A stretch of 64,000 nt of DNA from contig JAPFFF010000021.1 of assembly GCA_039105265.1 (NCBI GenBank), positions 682,001 to 746,000 of the forward strand, written 5' to 3'. Shown one piece after another: positions 1 through 7,439 of this stretch. The position numbers and the translations under genes are program-made. This stretch comes from Tritrichomonas musculus (Eukaryota; Parabasalia; Tritrichomonadida; Tritrichomonadidae). The notes under the pieces are model-generated. The model ran no database searches. It was not told the DNA's origin and saw only the letters and a program-made list of their open reading frames with translations. The first letter of the stretch is position 1; each line of letters opens with the position of its first letter.

Positions 1-552
1 ATCATCTTCGTTAAAATTCAGCAATTTTTGAACTTCATTAATAAAAGATAACTTTTTTTCTTTTGTTAGAAAAGGACATAATTTAAAGAATGGAAAGCAT
101 TCAGTTAGAAAATTTAAAATATTAAAAATCTGTAATACATCATTTTCCTCAAAATTATTATAAAATTTATGTAAATATTGTAGCATTTTTTCTTGATTTT
201 CATTAAATTCACGATTGGAGAGCATTTTAATAATTCCATCAAATTTTATATCTTGTATTTTACTTTTTGATTCAGGAAAGTCTTTTGATTCTTCTTCTTG
301 ATCATTTGTTGGTAATACAAAGTTATGCTGTGAAAATGATGTCAAGGCATCTTGTTGCTTTTGAAATTCTATAGAAGCTGCGCTTTGTTGTTGTGATTCG
401 TCAGAATCAGTTCCAACTGGTTGTTTAATTGGTATTGGAATTTCAGAATCTGATTTTTGATTAGATTCTGATAAATGAGACTGGACATCATTATTTAATT
501 GCTGCTCTGAATTTGATTTTTGTCTTTGTAGTTTCGAACCTCTTGGAGGCAT
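1..552 (-). CDS. Partial gene, Gln/Ser-rich N-terminus, unknown function
   Basis: The reverse strand is open from an ATG at 550-552 to the window edge, about 184 codons, so the C-terminus lies outside. An in-frame stop sits a few codons upstream of this ATG, which fixes the start. The first 110 or so residues are low in complexity and rich in Gln, Ser, Glu and Pro; they begin MPPRGSKLQRQKS. The visible end turns into a helical, hydrophobic stretch (around MLQYLHKFYNNFEEND and NILNFLTECFPFFKL) that could be the start of a folded alpha-helical domain. No family is recognised. Confidence 0.7.
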   Translation of the reverse strand, partial: MPPRGSKLQRQKSNSEQQLNNDVQSHLSESNQKSDSEIPIPIKQPVGTDSDESQQQSAASIEFQKQQDALTSFSQHNFVLPTNDQEEESKDFPESKSKIQDIKFDGIIKMLSNREFNENQEKMLQYLHKFYNNFEENDVLQIFNILNFLTECFPFFKLCPFLTKEKKLSFINEVQKLLNFNEDD

Positions 553-806
553 TGAATTTGAAGAAACTTGTCTTTTTGGCCTTTTTGGTCAAAATATTGA
601 CCTATGAGATTACAATGTTAATTTGGTCATAATTTTGATAACGAAGAAAAAATAACATTCAAAAAGTTTATCTGCATTTCTTATCTATGGAAAACAAAAT
701 AATATTATTAACTGCATATATTTTTAAAAAATTTGAACGTTAATGAAAATTTTACGTCGGTTTGAAATGTGATATGAATTTTATTATTCACGTTAAATTA
801 GTTTAA

Positions 807-1415
807 ATGTATTTTGAAAACGATGGTGAATCGCCATGTAGTATAATGTGTGCAGTAATTAATCAAAAGGCTCGTAAATGGGACGCGGCAGATATTTGTG
901 TTAAATCAGAAGGAAAAAATTGGTTGATTTTTTATGATAAAAAAAATAACGAAGAATTAAATTCTCATCGTATGAGTAAAAAGAGAGTAGGGCGCCCTGC
1001 TTCTTACCAATTTCGTGGATATAGACCTCCTGATCCACCTCCTCCTCAAAATCCACTTATCCAGCCTCCAGTTGATAACTATACAGAATTCCGTGCCAGA
1101 AGAAGAATTTATGGAACCCCGCCTCGTGCAGAATCAAAAAGAGAAATTCCTGAATCATTATTGCATCCGAAAGATGAATCAACTCGATATTTTCATGGAT
1201 CAAACCCAAAAAAAAATCCATTTCGTGTTTCAACAAAAATAATAACTGACTATAGAGTTCAGGAAGCAAAATTATCTAAACCACAAGTTCGGCCACCTGC
1301 ATCTGCAAGAAATGTTAGATCAAATTATATGGACTTGTATCAAAGATCTTTAAAGCCTAAAAAGCAAAGTGTGTGGCCCCCCGATAATTTTTTTGATGAT
1401 GGTGGATCAAAATAA
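807..1415 (+). CDS. Small basic proline-rich protein, unknown
   Basis: A 202-codon open frame with ATG at 807. A second ATG at 972 begins MSKKRVGRPASYQFRGYRPP and is also a credible start. Residues 56-67 hold an AT-hook-like core (KKRVGRP), followed by a Pro-rich run (PPDPPPPQNP). The rest is basic, with many Arg, Lys, Pro and Ser, and no predicted membrane segment. The composition suggests a disordered nucleic-acid-binding or cytoskeletal protein, but that is inference; I recognise no family. It is divergent from the partial gene at 1-552. Confidence 0.6.
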   Translation: MYFENDGESPCSIMCAVINQKARKWDAADICVKSEGKNWLIFYDKKNNEELNSHRMSKKRVGRPASYQFRGYRPPDPPPPQNPLIQPPVDNYTEFRARRRIYGTPPRAESKREIPESLLHPKDESTRYFHGSNPKKNPFRVSTKIITDYRVQEAKLSKPQVRPPASARNVRSNYMDLYQRSLKPKKQSVWPPDNFFDDGGSK

Positions 1416-1810
1416 TATTATTTTGTTTTTCTTTTTTGTTTGATATAAAACGCATTTCTCTATTTACCTATCTCTTTTTTTAATAAATTTTGCATATTAA
1501 ATCTATGAGCATAGATTATTATATAAAATGAAAGATTAAGGAATGTTTTATCAGAAACTTAGAATATAGTCTTATAAACCAATCATTCAGAACGTTTTAA
1601 TTTTGTTTTATTGGAAAAAAAAAAAATAATAAATAATAATATTTTAAAATGTACTATTATATAACGCCACAATTATACGCTAATATCTGATAATAATGAT
1701 TCCTTTATCATTGATATTACTAATATTGTTAGAATAGTAGGTTTATTTTTTCATTTCGCAAAATACAAAACAGTGCATTAATTTAAAAAAAAAGCTAAGA
1801 GCCTATCCCG
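1416..1810. other. Intergenic, AT-rich, nothing recognised
   Basis: The gap lies between two convergent genes. It holds A/T runs and short imperfect palindromes only. No tRNA boxes, coding frame or repeat shared with the rest of the window was seen. Confidence 0.5.
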
Positions 1811-3100
1811 CTATTTTTTTAATTTTTTAATTTTGGAATTTTCATATTTAACAGCTTCTTGAAGATCTTTATATATTTGATAATATGTTTCTGCTCGAAT
1901 ACCAAAATTTAGGATAAGAGATCCTTCTGGATCTAAATATGCTTCCTGATTCAGAATTGTATCAAGTGAAACAACTTTATTCCATCCCCAAGAATCATTG
2001 TTTTTAAATTCAGAATTATATTCTTTAATGATATTTGGTTTAGATGGATCATGACTCTGAACTTCAACCCTGTAAAAATAATTACTTGGTGTTTTATTTC
2101 CCCTGGTTAATTCCATAAAAACCGAAAGAAAGCTTCCTTCAGCATTATTATTTCCATTAGGATAAACTTTAGCGCGCCATTTGTTCCCATTTATAGTTTT
2201 CTTTTCAAATAAAATAAATTTTGTTTCTTCTTCTCCTAGTTGCGAAAATCTTCTTTGAGTTTCCTTGAATTTAGTGATTTTTACTTGGAAAAACTGATAT
2301 TGAGGAGAAATATCGTTTGATACGTTCAGTTGAGGCGATATTGGCTTCATCTGTTGATATTTCTTTTCTAAATTTAATGCTTCATCCAAAATCTTTGGGG
2401 TTTCGATAATAATATTTGGATGCTGTGTTGCTATCAATCGATTTACCAAATGCAAAGATTCACTCACTTGCTCTTTTAATTCATTTAATTCTTTTATTCG
2501 GTCAATAAAAGGTTGAATACTAGCCCTTTTTTTTGATTCAAAAGAAGAATACATTTCTTTGAATATTGCATGCAATTCTAATAGTAAACTATTTTTACTT
2601 TTCTCTAATTTTGAGTTTATTTGCAAAAGAGAATTAGATTTTGTTTCAATTGAATCAATAGCAGTATTGAGGAGGGAAATATCCTTTTGAAGTTTCAATT
2701 TTATATCAGCAATATTATGATTTTCATGAAATTTATGATCAGATATTAATTCATCAAATATGCATTCAGAGCAAAGTGGTTCGTTACAATCATCACAAAA
2801 ATATTCAATTTTTTTTAAGTGCTTTTTGCAGATTTCGGTGTCAGAATATAATAGTTCAAGAAATGGTAGATATTCCTTAATACTATCTATAAGATGAAGA
2901 TGAACTGGTTCATGATCTGTATTATTTGCACTACAATTAGGGCACTTTTTGTTTTGAGCTAAAATGTCTTTGATGCAGTTTTCGCATCCAATTTTTCCAC
3001 AGCAAGGCATAATTTTTGGATCACATGATTTCTTATTGCAAATAAAACAAACCATGTCATCTGAAAATTGTTGAATTAAGGATAATGAGGCATCTTTCAT
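1811..3100 (-). CDS. TRIM37-like RING/B-box/coiled-coil/MATH protein (probable E3 ubiquitin ligase)
   Basis: The protein has 429 residues. Residues 18-56 form a Cys-rich RING-type finger (CFIC, then CCGKIGCENC, then CPNC). Residues 91-128 form a B-box-like Cys/His cluster (CKKH, CDDC, CSEC, then DHKFHENH). Residues 130-230 are coiled coil. Residues from about 270 to 410 resemble a MATH/TRAF beta-sandwich (GNKWRAKVYPNGN, then SWGWNKVVSLDT). This order is that of the TRIM37 class of ubiquitin ligases. The frame stays open upstream to 3271 but would then read through the tRNA gene, so the ATG at 3098-3100 is the real start; an initiator-like TTCATA lies about 20 bases ahead of it. Substrate unknown. 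Confidence 0.82.
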   Translation of the reverse strand: MKDASLSLIQQFSDDMVCFICNKKSCDPKIMPCCGKIGCENCIKDILAQNKKCPNCSANNTDHEPVHLHLIDSIKEYLPFLELLYSDTEICKKHLKKIEYFCDDCNEPLCSECIFDELISDHKFHENHNIADIKLKLQKDISLLNTAIDSIETKSNSLLQINSKLEKSKNSLLLELHAIFKEMYSSFESKKRASIQPFIDRIKELNELKEQVSESLHLVNRLIATQHPNIIIETPKILDEALNLEKKYQQMKPISPQLNVSNDISPQYQFFQVKITKFKETQRRFSQLGEEETKFILFEKKTINGNKWRAKVYPNGNNNAEGSFLSVFMELTRGNKTPSNYFYRVEVQSHDPSKPNIIKEYNSEFKNNDSWGWNKVVSLDTILNQEAYLDPEGSLILNFGIRAETYYQIYKDLQEAVKYENSKIKKLKK

Positions 3101-3199
3101 GATTATATATATATTATAGATATGAAATTTTAATGAACGTTTATTTTTAATAGTTTTCTTATATATTAATTTGATTAATAATATTTTTTTTAATCGTAA

Positions 3200-3270
3200 G
3201 CATCGCTGGTCTAATGGTAGAATTTCACCTTGCCAAGGTGGGGGTCCGGGTCCGATTCCCGGGCGATGCA
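3200..3270 (+). tRNA. trnG-GCC: tRNA-Gly (anticodon GCC)
   Basis: A 71-nt cloverleaf. The acceptor stem GCATCGC (3200-3206) pairs fully with GCGATGC (3263-3269), followed by discriminator A. The anticodon loop TTGCCAA is closed by a 5-bp stem, giving anticodon GCC at 3232-3234. The A box (TGGTCTAATGG, 3207-3217) and B box (GGTCCGATTCC, 3249-3259) match the internal RNA polymerase III promoter. No intron; the CCA tail is not encoded, as usual in eukaryotes. Confidence 0.97.
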
Positions 3271-3271
3271 A

Positions 3272-3279
3272 TTTTTTTT
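3272..3279 (+). terminator. RNA polymerase III oligo-T terminator of tRNA-Gly
   Basis: Eight T residues begin two bases after the tRNA 3' end, the standard pol III stop signal. Confidence 0.9.
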
Positions 3280-3465
3280 ATATAATTTTCTCAATATTTT
3301 TTATTTTCCAAGTTTGTGTAAATCATTACACTATCACCAAAAATTTAAGAGATTTAATAATAAGTAAAATTACTTTTATTTAAAATAAATCAAATTAAAA
3401 TAATTCATTGATAATTTGTCTGTTTAAACAGAAAATAATCGTAAATAAAAAATAAAACTTTAATT

Positions 3466-4008
3466 CTACACCGAATCTGCAAATATTGAAGTTTCGCATG
3501 CGATTTTAGATGCGGAAGAACGTGAAGAAACGACAACTCCGTTTGCTGCAATTCCCGCCACTTTGACAAAGTTTTCTAAGTTTGTATGCTGATATGGGCC
3601 AGGGTTGATATTTGCTTGGGCATCAGTCAAGTTAACTGCAATATCAAGTTGAGGCTGTTCATTTTGATGATAAGCAACCATGCCAACAATTGATCTGTGA
3701 CTTTGATTTTGTGGCAATCGAAGAAAATTGAATTCAACATCAGCGATATGCTCTGAGCCAATAAAACGCTTTTTTAAAATAGATACTTTCAAACTAATTA
3801 AATTTTTCTCACGGATTAAATTTGGATTAAGTTCAAATTTGAAATCTTTGTTTATGCTTAATAGAGAGTTTGCATCGACTTTAATAGGTTGTGTTGTTCC
3901 CATTCCTTTTGTTGGTTCAGCAGATACCCAAAGTTCGAGTGGGGTCCGACCTGCTGCTCTTGCAGATCCGCCTAGGTCAATCGAATTAATGTGGACGCTT
4001 AAAATCAT
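3466..4008 (-). CDS. C2-like domain protein, 5' end uncertain
   Basis: From the first ATG (4006-4008) the protein has 180 residues beginning MILSVHINSIDLGG, an opening like the first strands of a C2-type beta sandwich, followed by further alternating strands (LELWVSAEP, LISLKVSILKKRFIG, HIADVEFNFLRL). The C-terminus is Ser/Ala-rich and probably disordered. The frame is open upstream to 4110, and that stretch (YLLDFSQLPPIVPIQ) also looks coding, but it has no ATG. Either translation starts at 4008, or a 5' exon or 5' part is missing. The 950-bp inverted-repeat element at 4200 lies directly upstream and may have displaced it. The family call is tentative. Confidence 0.55.
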   Translation of the reverse strand: MILSVHINSIDLGGSARAAGRTPLELWVSAEPTKGMGTTQPIKVDANSLLSINKDFKFELNPNLIREKNLISLKVSILKKRFIGSEHIADVEFNFLRLPQNQSHRSIVGMVAYHQNEQPQLDIAVNLTDAQANINPGPYQHTNLENFVKVAGIAANGVVVSSRSSASKIACETSIFADSV

Positions 4009-4199
4009 ATTTAAAACTACTTGATCAAGTAATCCAGAAAATTTGTTATCTCCCTTACATATTTGAATAGGCACGATAGGAGGTAATTGAGAGAAATCTA
4101 ACAGGTAAATCTATCAAAAAAAAATTATCAAATTTGTAAACCTTTGAAATTCAAAATTTTCGAAAACAATTAATTGCTCATTTTTTATTAACTTATTTA

Positions 4200-5149
4200 T
4201 ACAGCTTCATTTTAAAGGAAACAGACCCTTCAATTGAGTTTTGGCTTAAAGGTATTATTTCAGCAAAACGAATTTATATAAAAATGTAACTTATAGGGGT
4301 TACAACGATAGGAAAAAAAAGTTATTTTTTTACTCTAACCAATTTTAATAATAAATACAAATATTTTTTATAAATATTATTTATGTTATTTCTATAAATT
4401 TTTTTTTAAGAAATATCTATAGGCAGTCGAAATATCACTTTTTTAATTTCACAAGGTTTGTTTGATTTCTATCATAAATTAAAATATTAATATTTATGGT
4501 TTTCTGTTTTTTTTTATACTATACTTTAAATATCATTTACTTAAAAAAAATAGTTTTTTGCAAATATCAATCATGAATAGCTTGAAATTCAAAATATACC
4601 AAGTTATATCAATTATTTGAGAAATATTAATCTATTATCGATGCATAAAAGATGTTGTATCTGGTTGAATTTGATGTAATTTATAACAATTTGGGTATTA
4701 AATATAATCTAAAGTTCGGAATTGATCTTTTTGGATCTTTATATAAAAAGATAAACGTACCATTTTTTTTTAATTTTTTCAAAAAAATTAAACAAACCTT
4801 CTCAATTTCAAAAAGTGATATCTCCACTGCTAACAGATATTTTAAAAAATTGAGCAATAATTTATATTTGTGAATATATATAGATGATATTTGTTACCTT
4901 TATTAATAAATTCATCAGATATTTAATTTTTCTTTCAATTTTTTGACAAATTCTTATCGTTGTAGCCCCTATTGTAACTTTTTTTATGTTAAAAAAGTGG
5001 ATGTTTTGAAAAAAAATTTCTTGGAATATCAGATTATTTTTAATTTAAAAATCGAATATTACGATCATAATTTCAATAATTATTAATCGTGATATTCCAT
5101 ATTTTGAAGATATATTTTTTTTTTTTCATTCCTGTAAAATGAAGCTGTA
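4200..5149. mobile_element. Non-autonomous TIR element, Tc1/mariner-like, about 950 bp
   Basis: Both ends carry the same inverted sequence: TACAGCTTCATTTTAAAGG at 4200 and its near-perfect complement ending at 5149, each starting with TA, as expected for a TA-target insertion. A second inverted pair lies inside: GGGGTTACAACGATA near 4300 and the complement of GGGGCTACAACGATA near 4960. No transposase is recognisable; the longest internal frame (4652-4873) is AT-rich and unlike known families. It sits between the C2-like gene and the gene at 5530, 5' of both. Confidence 0.65.
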
Positions 5150-5512
5150 CTTATTCACAAAATGGTTGATACAAAAGAATGGTTATTAAATTCTTTATCA
5201 TTTATTTTATTTAATTCAATTTTTCAATAAGAGTTAAAATTTTAAATTGAAATTTTCAATTGATTTTGTAGATTAATTGATTGTAAGATATATTGTATTA
5301 ACTTAATACTAAGAATAGATTTGTGTTATTGTTGTTATTTGGTTTATAAAAAAAGTAAAGTGAATAAATTTTCAAAAAAGGAACTGCTCATTTAAGTTGT
5401 TTTTATAAAAATCGCCTATAAAGGTCAATTTATAAAAACTTTTTAAAAGGCTGATTCTCTCAAAAAAGAGAAAAAACTTTTACTAAATGTGAAGTTGTCT
5501 TTTCATTCAGAT
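5150..5512. other. Intergenic, AT-rich, nothing recognised
   Basis: This stretch separates the TIR element from the start of the gene at 5530. Apart from A/T runs and short self-complementary stretches I see no gene, RNA or repeat here. Confidence 0.5.
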
Positions 5513-5527
5513 TTCATTATTCATATA
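5513..5527 (+). promoter_or_regulatory. Initiator-like motifs (TTCATTA, TTCATA)
   Basis: Two overlapping matches to the parabasalid initiator consensus (TCA followed by pyrimidine and A/T) lie within 18 bases of the ATG at 5530. In Trichomonas the initiator is the main core promoter element and transcription starts at its A, giving very short leaders. Start-site use here is inferred. Confidence 0.45.
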
Positions 5528-5529
5528 AA

Positions 5530-7188
5530 ATGACTACCCAAACCAAAAAAGATATATCAGAAGTAAGTCAAGATCACAAATCGAATGATTTTTTTGTGAA
5601 ACTTTTATCAAATGAATTAACTCTTAATCAATTGATGAGATCAAATCGGCATATCACTTCATTATTTTTGCCATATACAAATGAAATACTTTTTTATGCT
5701 CTTTTAAATCAAAAAGGATTTCAGTCTGATAGTTTAAACAAAAAGCTATCATCGAATGCAAATAAAATATTGAATTCAAATAACCTTTCAATAAAATCAG
5801 AAATTTTGAAATCGGAAAGATTCAAAAAGGCTGTTGAGTATCTTTTTTCCCAAACAAATTCCAAATTTGACTATTTTTTTATATCCAAATTTGCATCAAT
5901 TATAGAAAACTATTTATTACGTTCTCCGGAATTAATAGAGAAAGAGATTTATTTTTTGGTATCGTTCTTTCCATTTATAATAGCAAGTTATGATGTTTAT
6001 TTGTTGTTTAGTAATCTACTTGATTCTGATTTTTCTAATTCAAACCTAAACTCATACTTAATCCATGAATATTTAAACAAAAATCATTTTATTGATTTTT
6101 TATTCAGCAATTTAAGTGACGAAACCATAAATTTATTGATTAAGTGCGCTCAAATTGAAACATTTAAATCTCCTAGTTTTGTTAATCATTTATTGAACTT
6201 TAATTCGTTCAAATATATGAAATTGTACGATTTTTACAAGTTAGAAGATAGAAAATGGGATATAATTGCCAAATATGCGAAAGAACCATTGATAGATAAT
6301 GAAAATGATAAAAATTATTCAGAAAAATCATTATCAATTTTTATGCCACTCATTAAACAAGCTTACATACATATTGAACCAACTTTTGAAGATTATTTTT
6401 CACAATCTCAAGTTTCTGCTCTTCAATTTATGACAACAATGTTTATTTATGATCCGATCAACGCAGAAAATACTATTTGTAGCACAACTTGTCTATTAGA
6501 AACTCTTAAAAGAATTATTATTTGCTTTCCAAACCACACTATTGCTATAAATGAAATTTTTTTATTGGTAGAAGTCCTTATTACATCAACAACAGCAACA
6601 ACGAGAACTCAAGCAATTGAAGTTTTTATTCCAATAACTCATGAACTTCTTATGTTTCAAAAATTCAGAAGTAGTAGAGAACCAAAAAAGGAGAATCAAT
6701 TTTTGGATCAAAGTGAAAATGATATAGTCCAATCAGACCAACCAAAAAAATTATATTCATTCTTTAATCATTGTTGCAGTATGATTCAAGAAAAGCTTTC
6801 AAAAGAAAACGAAAATGTTGCATCTGAAATTGAACTTCTTTTAGAAAAAGAAGAAGATGATGATGATAACGAGGATGATGATATTCAAGAAATTAAAAAA
6901 ATAGCAAATCGAAGCTTAAGAGGATTTGCTGCAAGTTTCCTAAATCGCATAATGGAGCATGAAGATAATGATTCTGAACTTGAAAATGAGCTTAATGATA
7001 ATGATTTGTACCAAGATTCAATAGAATATCTAATTGAAGTATATAATCCTCTATCAGAAAGTGGTTATGGTTATAATAATTCAATTTCACAAATTAGCAT
7101 AAATAAGAAGCCATTCCACCCTTCTTTTCCTACATTTACCAAGCGTGGCTTAGGACTAATTAATCGGTCAACGCCATTAGTAATTTGA
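5530..7188 (+). CDS. Helical-repeat protein, possible SAPS-domain phosphatase 6 regulatory subunit
   Basis: The protein has 552 residues. It is all-helical and rich in Leu, Phe, Asn and Ser over residues 20-400, in the style of HEAT/armadillo-like repeats. The N-terminal part (KLLSNELTLNQLMRSN) and the helices that follow resemble the opening of SAPS domains, which bind the catalytic subunit of phosphatase PP6/Sit4. A strongly acidic segment lies at about 438-456 (KEEDDDDNEDDD), and the C-terminus from about 520 is Ser/Pro-rich. No catalytic motif is present. The SAPS assignment rests on a weak sequence impression; any other alpha-solenoid scaffold would also fit. Confidence 0.5.
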   Translation: MTTQTKKDISEVSQDHKSNDFFVKLLSNELTLNQLMRSNRHITSLFLPYTNEILFYALLNQKGFQSDSLNKKLSSNANKILNSNNLSIKSEILKSERFKKAVEYLFSQTNSKFDYFFISKFASIIENYLLRSPELIEKEIYFLVSFFPFIIASYDVYLLFSNLLDSDFSNSNLNSYLIHEYLNKNHFIDFLFSNLSDETINLLIKCAQIETFKSPSFVNHLLNFNSFKYMKLYDFYKLEDRKWDIIAKYAKEPLIDNENDKNYSEKSLSIFMPLIKQAYIHIEPTFEDYFSQSQVSALQFMTTMFIYDPINAENTICSTTCLLETLKRIIICFPNHTIAINEIFLLVEVLITSTTATTRTQAIEVFIPITHELLMFQKFRSSREPKKENQFLDQSENDIVQSDQPKKLYSFFNHCCSMIQEKLSKENENVASEIELLLEKEEDDDDNEDDDIQEIKKIANRSLRGFAASFLNRIMEHEDNDSELENELNDNDLYQDSIEYLIEVYNPLSESGYGYNNSISQISINKKPFHPSFPTFTKRGLGLINRSTPLVI

Positions 7189-7439
7189 TGAATTACTTTG
7201 ACATTTGCGGATTCAATCTTAAGTGGTTGCATGCACAAATTCAACAGATATAATTAATTATGCAGCGGATATATATATATTAATAAAAAACAATTTCTAT
7301 TGGTTTAAATTGATAATGAAAGTTCTACTTTTTTTTTTTTATGTAAAGCTCTCAAATTTAATTGCATAAAGATATGAAAATATAGGTAGATTTTTGAAGA
7401 ATTATTCTTTATAACCTTTATTAACACTATTAAGAATGA

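Noticed and set aside
3101-3271. N-terminal extension of the TRIM37-like frame beginning at a TTG and reading HRPGIGPGPPPWQGE
   Set aside because: It is the reverse complement of the tRNA-Gly gene. The ATG at 3098-3100 directly precedes the conserved RING finger.
4652-4873. 73-codon frame inside the 950-bp inverted-repeat element as a transposase remnant
   Set aside because: Its composition is only Phe, Lys, Asn, Tyr and Leu, and no catalytic or helix-turn-helix motif can be seen.
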